From the NCBI GenBank assembly GCA_002308615.1, contig DBWC01000095.1, positions 1-9,038 of the forward strand: a stretch of DNA of 9,038 nt. Reading direction: 5' to 3'. Below are positions 1 through 8,030 of this stretch, in pieces. The notes under the pieces were generated by a model. The model made no database searches, was not told the origin of the DNA, and saw nothing but the letters and a program-made list of their open reading frames with translations. Position 1 is the stretch's first letter, and each line of letters begins with the position of its first letter. Position numbers and translations under genes: made by a program. The DNA is from Clostridiales bacterium UBA1248 (GTDB taxonomy: Bacteria > Bacillota > Clostridia > Oscillospirales > CAG-272).

Positions 1-386
1 GCCGCCGCGCCGTCGCCGTCGGCGGAGCCGAAGTTGCCCTGCCCTTCGACGAGCGGATAGCGCGTGTTGAAATCCTGGGCAAGACGCACCATGGCGTCGT
101 ATACCGAGCTGTCGCCGTGCGGATGATACGAGCCGAGCACGTCGCCGACGACCTTTGCGGATTTGACCGTGGGTCTGTCGCTCGTATAGTTCTTTTCATA
201 CATGGAATAGAGTATGCGGCGGTGCACGGGCTTAAGGCCGTCGCGCACGTCCGGCAGGGCTCTGTCCACTATGACGGACATCGAATATTCAAGGAAGGAT
301 TTCCTTACTTCCTTTTCGATTATCGTTTCAATGATCTTCTGATCCGGAAATTCAATGTTTTCCGTATTGTCATAATTTTTCTTCAC
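1..386 (-). CDS. gyrA: DNA gyrase subunit A, N-terminal part (runs off the left edge)
   Basis: GyrA forms the A2B2 gyrase with GyrB. It cuts and rejoins DNA through an active-site tyrosine while negative supercoils are introduced. The first 128 residues are present. They include the typical N-terminal run with VDRALPDVRDGLKPVHRRIL (about residues 40-59) and the winged-helix region HPHGDSSVYDAMV (88-100), then VEGQGNFGSADGDGAA (113-128). The catalytic tyrosine, expected about four residues further on, lies outside the window. Ser93 and Asp97 sit at the positions equivalent to E. coli Ser83 and Asp87, so the quinolone-determining region looks unmutated. I place the start at a GTG (384-386), because no ATG lies in frame near the expected N-terminus and an AAGGCGG ribosome site lies 7 nt upstream; the product would begin MKKNYDNTENIEF. 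It follows the clostripain-type gene after an 84-nt gap. Identification is near certain; the start is probable. Confidence 0.96.
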   Translation of the reverse strand, partial: MKKNYDNTENIEFPDQKIIETIIEKEVRKSFLEYSMSVIVDRALPDVRDGLKPVHRRILYSMYEKNYTSDRPTVKSAKVVGDVLGSYHPHGDSSVYDAMVRLAQDFNTRYPLVEGQGNFGSADGDGAA

Positions 387-393
387 GGTTTTA

Positions 394-400
394 CCGCCTT
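394..400 (-). promoter_or_regulatory. Ribosome binding site of gyrA
   Basis: The minus strand reads AAGGCGG, 7 nt before a GTG at 386-384. This spacing is what supports a GTG start for gyrA. The reading frame stays open further upstream without a better start codon near the expected N-terminus. Confidence 0.7.
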
Positions 401-470
401 TATAATGATTTGTGGGTTTTGAGTTTGTGCGGAACGGACTGTGCCCTCCCGCGTGTCATCTTATATCAGA

Positions 471-3400
471 TCAGTTTGCTTTTGATTTTTTTCTTGCAAA
501 GCCCGCTGCCGCCGCGGCTGAAGCGATCATCAGAACCGCGCACAGGATGATGACGCGGTCGTCTTTTGTCGGCGGGTTGTCGGGTATATCCGTCTGCGGG
601 TCCCCGGTCGTCTCTTCCGTATATTTCAAAACCGTCTGCTCGTAGGTTATCTCCTCCTTGCCCTCTTCGTCGGCAAAGAATCTTTCGCAGATCTCGCAGT
701 ACCAGTATTCAATATTGCCTTCCTCGTCTTCGGTGGGCGCTTTAGCCTCGACGTGTACGAGAGCGGGATGGACGTCGTCGCAGAGTATCGTGTAATCTAC
801 CCAGAAAAATCCTATGTAATCGCCCGTGCCGAATACGGCGAGGGTCGCGTAGCCGGGCTCAGAGCTTCCGTCGTATACCACCTTGTAATCAACGTCTTTG
901 ACAAGCGTTTTCCCGTCCATCGTGATCAAGGGTTCGGGCTTCTGCTCCTCGCCGTTGTATACGGGCAGCTCCATTTCAAAGCCGGCGTCGGTTATATCGT
1001 ATACGCAATCGCCCTGTTCCGCCGCCTGATCGGCCTGTCCGATCATATCCGTGATGTCAAGCTCGCTTCCGTAAAAGTCACGCGCGATGCTCTTTGATGT
1101 GTAGCTCACCACGTCTTCAAGCTCGTCAAGGGGCATACTGCTCATCGTAAGTCCCCACATTTCTTTCGACGTATCTATTACAAACGACGTGCTTATCGGC
1201 AGACTTCCGGTGAAATTATAGTATGAGTCCGTAAAATCCGCAACGGGATAACAAACCGCTCCGTCAAGCCATTCCGCTCCCATATCGTAATATGAGCGGT
1301 CCGCCCAGTCATCGTTGGAGAACGAGAATCCGTCTATCGTATAATCGTCTTTTTCCGCCGTCACGTAGAAATATCCTTCGTAGAAGTTACCGCCTGCGCC
1401 AATGACGACCGGCATTATCGCATTAGTGTGCGTTAAGTTCAGATAGTTGAGATTTACAAGGTGCGGTTTTCCTTCACCGTCGATCAGCACGGGGCTGTTG
1501 TTGTTCGATGTTTCAAGCGTCCAGACGCTCGTAGTGTTTTCGAACATCCGCTTGTAAAGCTCCGCGTCGGAATCGTTCAGATCCTCATAATAAAGTGCAA
1601 AGTCAATATTAGCGGTGGTGGAAAACGAGGTGAAGCTCAATCCGTCGGGAAACAGCAGGTCTATATCGTTGTCTAAGAAAACGAGTCGGTATAATTCTTT
1701 GAAATCATCCGTATCGGTCTTTATATCTATGTTTTTCAGTGAGTACAGACCGTATAAAACCTGGGAGGAGCTGTCGCTTACCGTGATCTTATAGTTGTTT
1801 TCCGATTCTTTTGCGTTCGCTATCTTTTTAACGCTTATCTTATCCGCGGTAAGCCTCTCTTTGTTCTGCTGATCAACTACTTCGGTCATGTACTTTTCCG
1901 CGTCGTCGACGGTCTCAAACACGCCGCTCCATACGAGATTATCGTAAAGGCGCATGAAATAATCGTAGATCTTTTTGCCTTTATCGTCGGTCTTGTTTTT
2001 CATCGCTTCAAGAATGTCGTCATAGCTTATATAGTCTTTGCCGCTTTCCGCGGAAAGACTGCCGATATACTTTCCGGTCAAAAGTATAGCCGTGTAACAG
2101 CTTACGGAAGCGATACGCGATCTGAGATAATCCTTGACCTCTCCGTCCGGCAAAATCTCCGTCATCTCTTTTACTCTGTTCACGTAGTCGTCTATCCTTC
2201 TCGTATTGCCGTCACAGAGTTCAATGCTCAATCCCGTTGTAAAAGCGGGTATGTAACCGTTTTCGTCCTGCTCTATGAATTCTCCGTCGATGAAGCGGAC
2301 AAATCCTCCTTCGACCATGATATACGAGCAAAACGTCCAGTCGGCGTATATGGCGTCGTCTCCGTCGTTATCATAGTCGTTCAATATTTCAAGAAGCTGC
2401 AGCGCCGTATCCGTATACGCGTTTCTCAGCAGCTCTATATCCTCGATATCAAGATTGTCAAACTCCGTCTGGGGAGCGCTGAGCGCGCCCAGATAGTCTC
2501 CGAGATCGTATATGGGACTGTCGCCGTTGTCATATAAATACGACATCAGAATCGAGTACATCTCATCGTAGAAGTTGTATTTTCCGTTAAGCTCTCCTTT
2601 GACGGTCGCTTCCCGTATCATTATACTGTCAAGCTCCGTAAGAAGCGGGAGCATGCGGCTGTAAAAATTCTGCATATCCACCGCCGTCAGAGTCGCTTTG
2701 GTTTCCAGTTCGTTGTAGTATTCGATCATACCGTCAACAATATTTATACACAGATCGTAGCCGCTCATGTAAGGATCTTCGTTCAGCGCATCTATCCAGT
2801 ACCCGAAGTTCTGGCCTGTGCCGGGCTCCGACTCCGGCGACGCAACGTAATAATCCGCGTAAAGACCGAACGCCGCCGTCAATTCAACGTTTCCCATGAT
2901 GCACGCGTCAAAATTGATTATCTCAAACTTTTTGCCGTCTTTTATGAGCTTGCAGTTCTGAAACGACTCTACCAGCATCTTGGGAGTCAACAGTTTTTTA
3001 TCAAATCTTTCGTCCTGACCGAAGCCGTATCCCGGTCCGCCGCCGTGGTCCCAGAGGATGATATCGTACAGATCGGCCGGATAATTGTCATAGCAGTAGT
3101 CGATAAACGACGTGATCATATCCTTATCCGCCATATCGCAGGCTTCAAACCCGGGAAGACCGTCCTTTTCAAGGAGAGTCATTTTGCCGTGCTCTTCCTC
3201 GCCTTTAATGCCTTCAACTGCCCATACCTGATTGATCACGGGATCAACGTATTCCGCTCCCTCAAGATATTCCGCTTCCATCGTCCATTTTTCCGCTCCG
3301 CCGGTCATTACAACGAACTTTGTGTATTCGTTGTTTTGCGTATTCATTATCTGTCTGAGATTATACGAAGCCTGTCCGTCGTTGGATTCCAGATTGGAAC

Positions 3401-3524
3401 CGATGAAATACAGCATAACCGTGCGCGTCTGCGGATCCTCGGCGCTTGCGTTAACGGCAAGAGAAACAAACATCCCCGCCGTAAGAGCCAGAACAAGAAT
3501 AACGCTCAAAATCTTATTTTTCAT
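471..3524 (-). CDS. Secreted, membrane-anchored clostripain-family (C11) cysteine peptidase
   Basis: This 1017-residue surface protein carries a family C11 (clostripain) catalytic domain. Residues 1-28 form a signal peptide (hydrophobic core, NASA end). The catalytic domain starts near residue 33 (RTVMLYFIGSNLES). The dyad is visible as LWDHGGG (His160) and NFDACIMGN (Cys208), followed by the family-typical ASPESEPGTG (228-237). A long region of unassigned function follows. Residues about 842-918 resemble the Ig-like YNG/DGKTL/DYKVVY/GTGDY repeat of Firmicutes surface proteins. Residues 919-965 resemble the HPALVHVEAKAPT / YWYCEIC repeat common in gut Clostridia. A Pro/Thr-rich linker leads to NPPTK (983-987), a hydrophobic segment (about 991-1009) and a basic RKKSK tail, so the protein should be tethered to the outer membrane face or wall. 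ATG has AAGGAAG 7 nt upstream. It lies 29 bp after gyrB with no terminator, so co-transcription is likely. Substrate unknown; clostripain itself prefers Arg/Lys sites. Confidence 0.88.
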   Translation of the reverse strand: MKNKILSVILVLALTAGMFVSLAVNASAEDPQTRTVMLYFIGSNLESNDGQASYNLRQIMNTQNNEYTKFVVMTGGAEKWTMEAEYLEGAEYVDPVINQVWAVEGIKGEEEHGKMTLLEKDGLPGFEACDMADKDMITSFIDYCYDNYPADLYDIILWDHGGGPGYGFGQDERFDKKLLTPKMLVESFQNCKLIKDGKKFEIINFDACIMGNVELTAAFGLYADYYVASPESEPGTGQNFGYWIDALNEDPYMSGYDLCINIVDGMIEYYNELETKATLTAVDMQNFYSRMLPLLTELDSIMIREATVKGELNGKYNFYDEMYSILMSYLYDNGDSPIYDLGDYLGALSAPQTEFDNLDIEDIELLRNAYTDTALQLLEILNDYDNDGDDAIYADWTFCSYIMVEGGFVRFIDGEFIEQDENGYIPAFTTGLSIELCDGNTRRIDDYVNRVKEMTEILPDGEVKDYLRSRIASVSCYTAILLTGKYIGSLSAESGKDYISYDDILEAMKNKTDDKGKKIYDYFMRLYDNLVWSGVFETVDDAEKYMTEVVDQQNKERLTADKISVKKIANAKESENNYKITVSDSSSQVLYGLYSLKNIDIKTDTDDFKELYRLVFLDNDIDLLFPDGLSFTSFSTTANIDFALYYEDLNDSDAELYKRMFENTTSVWTLETSNNNSPVLIDGEGKPHLVNLNYLNLTHTNAIMPVVIGAGGNFYEGYFYVTAEKDDYTIDGFSFSNDDWADRSYYDMGAEWLDGAVCYPVADFTDSYYNFTGSLPISTSFVIDTSKEMWGLTMSSMPLDELEDVVSYTSKSIARDFYGSELDITDMIGQADQAAEQGDCVYDITDAGFEMELPVYNGEEQKPEPLITMDGKTLVKDVDYKVVYDGSSEPGYATLAVFGTGDYIGFFWVDYTILCDDVHPALVHVEAKAPTEDEEGNIEYWYCEICERFFADEEGKEEITYEQTVLKYTEETTGDPQTDIPDNPPTKDDRVIILCAVLMIASAAAAAGFARKKSKAN

Positions 3525-3531
3525 ACTTTTT

Positions 3532-3538
3532 CTTCCTT
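3532..3538 (-). promoter_or_regulatory. Ribosome binding site of the C11 peptidase gene
   Basis: The minus strand reads AAGGAAG, 7 nt before the ATG at 3524-3522. It lies inside the 29-bp gap after gyrB. No hairpin with a T-run is visible in this gap, so transcription from gyrB is expected to continue into this gene. Confidence 0.7.
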
Positions 3539-3553
3539 AAACCTGAATTTTGA

Positions 3554-5479
3554 TCACACGTCGATATTTTCGACGAATTTGGCGTTTTGTTCTATGAACT
3601 CGCGCCTCGGGTCGACCTTGTCGCCCATGAGCGCGGAGAATATCTCGTCGCACTGCATGGCGTCCTCTATGGTCATCCTCACTATCGTTCTGTTCGCGGG
3701 ATCCATCGTCGTTTCCCAGAGCTGATCCTTTGACATTTCACCCAAGCCTTTATACCTGTCGACGCGTCCGGCGCCGCCTATTTCTTCAAGTATCCTGTCT
3801 CTGTCCGCGTCGTTATATGCGTAATAAGTATTTTTGCCCTTTACTATTTTGTAAAGCGGCGGCATTGCCGAATATACGTGGCCTTCCTCTATAAGTCCGC
3901 GCATGAAGCGGTAGAAGAACGTCAGAAGAAGTATCCTTATATGCGAGCCGTCGACGTCGGCATCGGCCATTATTATGATCTTGCCGTATCTCAGCTTCGT
4001 TATATCGAAATCGGGACCTATGCCGCAGCCGAGAGACTGGATTATCGGCAGTACCGACTGGTTTGCGTAAACTCTGTCGAGTCTTGATTTTTCAACGTTC
4101 AGTATCTTGCCGCGAAGCGGGAGTATAGCCTGGAATCTGCTGTCTCTGCCGCCCTTTGCGGAGCCTCCGGCGGAGTCTCCCTCTACTATGAACAGCTCCG
4201 TAAGCTCCACGGATCTTTCGTGGCAGTCCGCTAATTTTCCCGGGAGCGAAAAGCTCTCAAGCGCGCCTTTTCTGTTGCGGCTTTCGTCTCTTGCCTGTCT
4301 CGCCCTCTCGGACGCGCATTTTTCCTCGTATATCTTATCTATTATGAGCCGCGCCGTGTCGGGATTCTCCTCAAAGAATTCCTCTAACTTCGTTGTGACT
4401 ATGTTGTTGACGAACGTTCTTACCTCGGAGTTGCCGAGCTTTGCTTTCGTCTGGCTTTCAAACTGTGCGTCCGGCAGCTTGACCGATATTACCGCGGTAA
4501 GACCGGAGCGGACGTCGGAGCCGTCGAAAACGTCCTTGTCGTTATCTTTGAGCACCTTTATTTTCTTCGCGTACTGCGTCGTCACCTTGGTGAGCGCTGT
4601 CTTGAAGCCCGTCTCGTGCATACCGCCGTCTATCGTCGCCATGTTGTTTGCAAAGCTGATTATCATTTCGTCGTATGCGGTGTTGTACTGCATGGCTATC
4701 TCCGCCGTCATATCGCCCTTCTGACCTTTGATGTATATGACGTCCTCGTGGAGCAGGTCGCAGTGTTTTCTGCTGTTTATATATTCAACGTACGATTTAA
4801 GACCGCCCTCGTAGTGCAGCGTCTCCGAAACAGGCTCGTCATGGCGAAGGTCCGTGACGATTATCTTTATGCCGGCGTTAAGGAACGCCTGCTCGCGCAT
4901 ACGTTTAAGTATTTTTTCATAATCGAATACCACGTCTTCAAATATCGTCGCATCGGGCTTGAAGCGGACGTAAAGACCGTGTTCGTCTCCGCAGTCGCCT
5001 ATCTCTTTAAATTCACGCGTTACCTCGCCGCGCTCAAAACGCTCCGTAGACAGCTTGCCGCCGTGGCGGTTCTCGACCTCCATCCATTCGGATAAGGCGT
5101 TTACGACGGACGCGCCGACGCCGTGCAGACCGCCGGATATCTTATATCCGCCGCCGCCGAATTTGCCGCCCGCGTGAAGCACCGTGAAAACGACCTCAAG
5201 CGTGGGTTTGCCAGTTTCAGCATTAAGACCGGACGGGATGCCGCGCCCGTTGTCGCGCACGGAAAGCGAGCCGTCCTTTAAGATATTCACTTCTATCGTG
5301 TCGCAGAAGCCCGCCATAGCCTCGTCTATGGAGTTGTCCACTATCTCGTTTACGAGGTGATGCAGACCGTTCGTCGACGTCGTTCCGATATACATACCGG
5401 GGCGTACGCGCACGGCTTCAAGTCCTTTCAAGACCTGTATTTGTTCTTCGTTGTACTCGTTTAAATTATGTTCCGTCAT
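3554..5479 (-). CDS. gyrB: DNA gyrase subunit B (type IIA topoisomerase ATPase subunit)
   Basis: GyrB supplies ATP hydrolysis and the metal-binding TOPRIM part of gyrase. The protein is complete at 641 residues, the usual length for Gram-positive GyrB, which lacks the long insertion of the E. coli protein. The GHKL ATPase domain shows the catalytic glutamate in NEIVDNSIDEA (Glu45), DNGRGIP (Asp76-Pro82) and the lid GGLHGVGASVVNALS (116-130). The QTK loop (343-345) carries the transducer lysine. The TOPRIM domain has EGDSAGGSAKGGRD (Glu433) and the acidic triad in DADVDGSHI (Asp506, Asp508, Asp510), then YKGLGEM (577-582) and the C-terminal MGDKVDPRREFI. The ATG is preceded by GGAAGAAG in the 17-bp gap after remB. 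All key residues are intact. Its partner gyrA lies downstream but is separated from it by the C11 peptidase gene. Confidence 0.99.
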   Translation of the reverse strand: MTEHNLNEYNEEQIQVLKGLEAVRVRPGMYIGTTSTNGLHHLVNEIVDNSIDEAMAGFCDTIEVNILKDGSLSVRDNGRGIPSGLNAETGKPTLEVVFTVLHAGGKFGGGGYKISGGLHGVGASVVNALSEWMEVENRHGGKLSTERFERGEVTREFKEIGDCGDEHGLYVRFKPDATIFEDVVFDYEKILKRMREQAFLNAGIKIIVTDLRHDEPVSETLHYEGGLKSYVEYINSRKHCDLLHEDVIYIKGQKGDMTAEIAMQYNTAYDEMIISFANNMATIDGGMHETGFKTALTKVTTQYAKKIKVLKDNDKDVFDGSDVRSGLTAVISVKLPDAQFESQTKAKLGNSEVRTFVNNIVTTKLEEFFEENPDTARLIIDKIYEEKCASERARQARDESRNRKGALESFSLPGKLADCHERSVELTELFIVEGDSAGGSAKGGRDSRFQAILPLRGKILNVEKSRLDRVYANQSVLPIIQSLGCGIGPDFDITKLRYGKIIIMADADVDGSHIRILLLTFFYRFMRGLIEEGHVYSAMPPLYKIVKGKNTYYAYNDADRDRILEEIGGAGRVDRYKGLGEMSKDQLWETTMDPANRTIVRMTIEDAMQCDEIFSALMGDKVDPRREFIEQNAKFVENIDV

Positions 5480-5496
5480 TTTCTTCTTCCGTTTCC

Positions 5497-5736
5497 TTAT
5501 AAAATTCTGTTTATCAGCGTTTGAGATGATAGCTGCGTAAGATATACTTTTCCGTCGTTTGTAAGTATAAACGCTTTCGGCAGCTCCGCCGTCACGTTTA
5601 TAAGCCTTTTTTCCTTTTCCGCACGCTTTAAAAAGTCGAGCGTGTCTTTGTTCTGCGAGGCGTAATCCAGATCGAACACGGCGACGATCGATTTTGTTTT
5701 TATCACCGTGTCGGCTCCGGCGTGAAGATACATCAT
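5497..5736 (-). CDS. remB: RemB/YaaB family DUF370 regulatory protein
   Basis: A 79-residue protein of the DUF370 (extracellular matrix regulatory protein) family. It has the expected N-terminus (MYLHAGADTVIKTKSIVAVFD) and the C-terminal signature FILTNDGKVYLTQLSSQTLINR. In Bacillus subtilis the relative RemA is an oligomeric DNA-binding activator of matrix genes. The role of RemB/YaaB is less clear, and nothing here shows which genes it controls. The position between recF and gyrB is the usual one for this family in Firmicutes. The first ATG (5736-5734) overlaps the recF TGA as ATGA, which suggests translational coupling, and a GGAGG lies 9 nt upstream within the end of recF. A second ATG follows at once (5733-5731, 12 nt from GGAGG) and gives the more usual MYLH start, so either may be used. 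gyrB starts 17 bp after the stop. Confidence 0.93.
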   Translation of the reverse strand: MMYLHAGADTVIKTKSIVAVFDLDYASQNKDTLDFLKRAEKEKRLINVTAELPKAFILTNDGKVYLTQLSSQTLINRIL

Positions 5737-6839
5737 TGTATTACGCCTCCGTTCTTCATCGTTATGACGTTATCGAATTTTTTGTTATTTTTTATGTTGC
5801 AGGACGTTATTATTATCTGTCTTTCTTTAAGCTGCGACATAAAGAACGCGTTTCTTTTGCTGTCAAGCTCGCCCGAGATATCGTCGAGCAGATATACCGG
5901 ATATTCTCCCGTTATATCCGCGGAAATATCGCCCTCGGAAAGCTTCAGCGCTATCGCAAGACTTCGCTGCTGTCCCTGCGAACAGTATTTTCTTGACGAA
6001 TAACCGTTAAGCAATATATCTATATCGTCCTTCTGCGGACCGTAAAGCGACGTTTTCATATTTATTTCACGAAAGATATTATCTGTAAATTTCTTTAAAT
6101 AAAGCTCTTTTACAAGTTTTTCGTTTAAAAGCACGTCACCTTCGTCCGTTACGCAGCTTTCATATTCGGTCACCGCGGTCTCGGATCCCGCTGTCATCTG
6201 CTCAAAATAATCTTCAACGTACTTTTTAAGTCTGTCGCAGTATTCTTTTCTTAAAACGGTTATCGAGGCGGCGACGGGAGCCATCTGCTCCGCAAGCGTC
6301 TCAAATAAGATCTCCGTCTCTTTTTCCTCCGCGCGTCTGTCCTTTAAAAGCGCGTTGCGCTCCGCCAAAAGCAGATTGTATTTTTTTAATACGGCAACGT
6401 ATTTAGGATCTATCTGCGATAAAGCTATATCCAAAAACAGTCTTCTGTCGGAAGCGGAGCTTTTTATAAGCGACAGATGATCCGGCGTAAACAAAACGGC
6501 TCTGAAATTACCTATGAATTCCGACGTTCTGTTTATCTGTATGCCGTTTTTATAAAGCTTTCTTTTTTCGGTTTTATCATAGTGCGCGGACATTTTGTTT
6601 TTTCTGCGGCTGTCCTCGTATTCTATCTCGATATCCGAGTTTTCACTTTCAAACGCTATGAATTCCGCTTCCTTATTCGTACGGAACGATCTTCCGCGTG
6701 CAAATATATACACGGCTTCAAGCACGGACGTCTTACCCTGGGCGTTGTTGCCTCTTATAAGATTCAATCCCTTTGTAAAGTTTATTTTCGCGTCGGATAC
6801 GTTTCTGAAATTCTTTATACCGCAATAAAGCAGCTCCAC
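5733..6839 (-). CDS. recF: DNA replication and repair protein RecF
   Basis: RecF is an SMC/ABC-type ATPase that works with RecO and RecR to load RecA at single-strand gaps and stalled forks. The 368-residue protein is complete and of normal length. It begins with the typical IKNFRNVSDAKINF. Walker A is GNNAQGKTS (30-38), the RecF RTNKEAEFI region spans 53-61, and the conserved FTPDHLSLIKSSASDRRLFLD runs 117-137. The ABC signature is CSQGQQRSLAIALKL (286-300) and Walker B is VYLLDD (315-320), followed by a D-loop reading SGELD where many RecF proteins have SELD. The start is GTG (6839-6837). The dnaN stop TAA lies in the same frame 6 bp upstream, so no earlier start exists, and the resulting N-terminus aligns well with the family. 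No good ribosome site is seen at standard spacing: GGAGAG ends about 13 nt upstream. Translation may therefore depend on dnaN. The 3' end overlaps remB. Confidence 0.97.
   Translation of the reverse strand: MELLYCGIKNFRNVSDAKINFTKGLNLIRGNNAQGKTSVLEAVYIFARGRSFRTNKEAEFIAFESENSDIEIEYEDSRRKNKMSAHYDKTEKRKLYKNGIQINRTSEFIGNFRAVLFTPDHLSLIKSSASDRRLFLDIALSQIDPKYVAVLKKYNLLLAERNALLKDRRAEEKETEILFETLAEQMAPVAASITVLRKEYCDRLKKYVEDYFEQMTAGSETAVTEYESCVTDEGDVLLNEKLVKELYLKKFTDNIFREINMKTSLYGPQKDDIDILLNGYSSRKYCSQGQQRSLAIALKLSEGDISADITGEYPVYLLDDISGELDSKRNAFFMSQLKERQIIITSCNIKNNKKFDNVITMKNGGVIQ
5746..5750 (-). promoter_or_regulatory. Strong ribosome binding site of remB inside the end of recF
   Basis: The minus strand reads GGAGG within the last codons of recF, 9 nt before the first of two adjacent ATG codons. 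The spacing favours the first ATG, while family alignment favours the second. Confidence 0.7.
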
Positions 6840-6845
6840 TTTATC

Positions 6846-8000
6846 TTAAAAACTCTCCGTGATCCTTGTCGGGAACGTGAAATATAAGAAAGAATCGTCG
6901 TACGGATCTACCGGCACCATCGACATTGCCGAAAGCGGCGTCGTAAGCTTCAAGCAGATCTTTTCACATTCAAGCACTCTGAACGTGTCGAGCAGCATCC
7001 TGCAGTTGAAGCCTATTTCAAGATCGTTGCCTGTCTTGTCCGCGTATATCTCATCCGTGCTCTTGTTTGACGATGAAACTGACGAGATATTCAAAACACC
7101 GTCGTAGAAATTGAGCTTTACCGGGGCTTTTAATCTTCCTGCTTCCTTATATTCGGTTATGAACAGCGCTCTTTCAAGACTATCGCGCAGCTCCGCCGTG
7201 TTTACTATAGCGTTCGTCGTCTCGTTTTTCGGTATGAAACGCCTGTACTCTATATAATCGCCGTCTATTAAAGCCGTGTGGAACGTCACGTTCTTTATCT
7301 TGAACATAACGTGTCTTCTCGCTTTTATTACGGTTATCTCCGCATCCGGATCGTCAAGCAGCTTTATTACCTCGAAAAGCGATTTTTTAGGTATTATAAA
7401 TTTTACTTCCGTATCAACGGCTACTTCTATATTTGTCTTTATTATTTTTTCATCTCTTATTATTCTCTCGGCAAATCTGAGCCCGTCAAGTGCGACGACG
7501 TGGATATATCCGTTGTCCACCGTAAAATACGCTCCGTTCAACTGCAGCCTGTCGTTATTTTCGGCAACGGCGAATATTGTCTGGATTATAACGTCCTTGA
7601 GCTGACCCTGTTTCAGCGTAAAGCTCTGTCTTGCACTTATTTCCATTATATTCGGATAAAGCTTTATATCCTGATACTGTATCTCGTATCTCGATCTTTC
7701 GCTCGTAAGAGAAGCAGTCATATTTTTTCCGCATTCAAGAGTTATGTCAGCCGGCATATTTTTTATCATACCGAAAAATCTCTGCGCGTTTATAAGACAG
7801 CCGCCCTCTTCTGCCACGTTTGCGGTAAGATCTATATGGAAACCTTTTTCGTTATCGTACGTCGTTATACGGCAGTTATCCGGTTTTTCCGCCGTTATTT
7901 TGATACATTCAAGTATTGGATTATCATGTCTGGACGATACCGCGCCCATTGCGATTGTTATTGCCGATATAAGTTCTGCCTTATCAAATATGACTTTCAT
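6846..8000 (-). CDS. dnaN: DNA polymerase III sliding clamp (beta subunit)
   Basis: DnaN forms the ring-shaped dimer that holds the replicative polymerase on DNA and recruits other DNA-handling proteins. The 384-residue product shows three clamp folds, about 1-125, 128-255 and 257-384. Recognisable parts are MKVIFDKAELISAI at the start, LQLNGAYFTV (152-161) with the following VVALDGLRFA (168-177), RRFIPKN in the inter-domain region, and GFNCRMLLDTF (330-340). It differs from the usual pattern at two sites. The common TDG(H/Y/S)RLA reads LDGLRFA, and the C-terminus reads FTFPTRI plus a TESF tail where most clamps end near MP(V/M)RL. The ATG has AAAGGAA 7 nt upstream. Upstream lies the origin region; recF follows after 6 bp with no S4-domain gene between. 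Identity is secure despite the divergence. Confidence 0.96.
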   Translation of the reverse strand: MKVIFDKAELISAITIAMGAVSSRHDNPILECIKITAEKPDNCRITTYDNEKGFHIDLTANVAEEGGCLINAQRFFGMIKNMPADITLECGKNMTASLTSERSRYEIQYQDIKLYPNIMEISARQSFTLKQGQLKDVIIQTIFAVAENNDRLQLNGAYFTVDNGYIHVVALDGLRFAERIIRDEKIIKTNIEVAVDTEVKFIIPKKSLFEVIKLLDDPDAEITVIKARRHVMFKIKNVTFHTALIDGDYIEYRRFIPKNETTNAIVNTAELRDSLERALFITEYKEAGRLKAPVKLNFYDGVLNISSVSSSNKSTDEIYADKTGNDLEIGFNCRMLLDTFRVLECEKICLKLTTPLSAMSMVPVDPYDDSFLYFTFPTRITESF

Positions 8001-8007
8001 TTTTTTA

Positions 8008-8014
8008 TTCCTTT
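8008..8014 (-). promoter_or_regulatory. Ribosome binding site of dnaN
   Basis: The minus strand reads AAAGGAA, 7 nt before the dnaN ATG at 8000-7998, which supports that start. Confidence 0.65.
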
Positions 8015-8021
8015 CTTTATG

Positions 8022-8030
8022 AAATCCACA
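8022..8030 (+). promoter_or_regulatory. Weak DnaA-box-like site AAATCCACA near the dnaN start
   Basis: This 9-mer differs from TTATCCACA at the first two positions. It lies on the far side of the AT-rich stretch from the main boxes and points the opposite way. It could help control dnaN transcription or be chance. Confidence 0.35.

Noticed and set aside
387..470. Own promoter or terminator between the C11 gene and gyrA
   Set aside because: CATTAT/TATAAA-like bases lie upstream of the gyrA ribosome site, but no convincing -35 partner is present. No GC hairpin with a T-run is seen either.
690..705. Zinc-binding domain from the CEIC motif near the end of the C11 protein
   Set aside because: Only one Cys-x-x-Cys pair (Cys943, Cys946) is present, in a repeat type where such a pair is common. 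There is no second pair to complete a zinc site.
471..3524. Recent horizontal acquisition of the C11 gene
   Set aside because: No flanking repeats, integrase or transposase is visible. Base and codon use look like the flanking gyr genes by eye, so transfer is not supported from this window.
3045..3725. A 226-codon plus-strand frame spanning the start of the C11 gene and the end of gyrB
   Set aside because: It is antisense to two securely identified genes, crosses their junction, has no family signature and no clear ribosome site.
4107..4724. A 205-codon plus-strand frame inside gyrB
   Set aside because: It is a Ser/Leu-rich shadow of gyrB with no domain or motif of its own.
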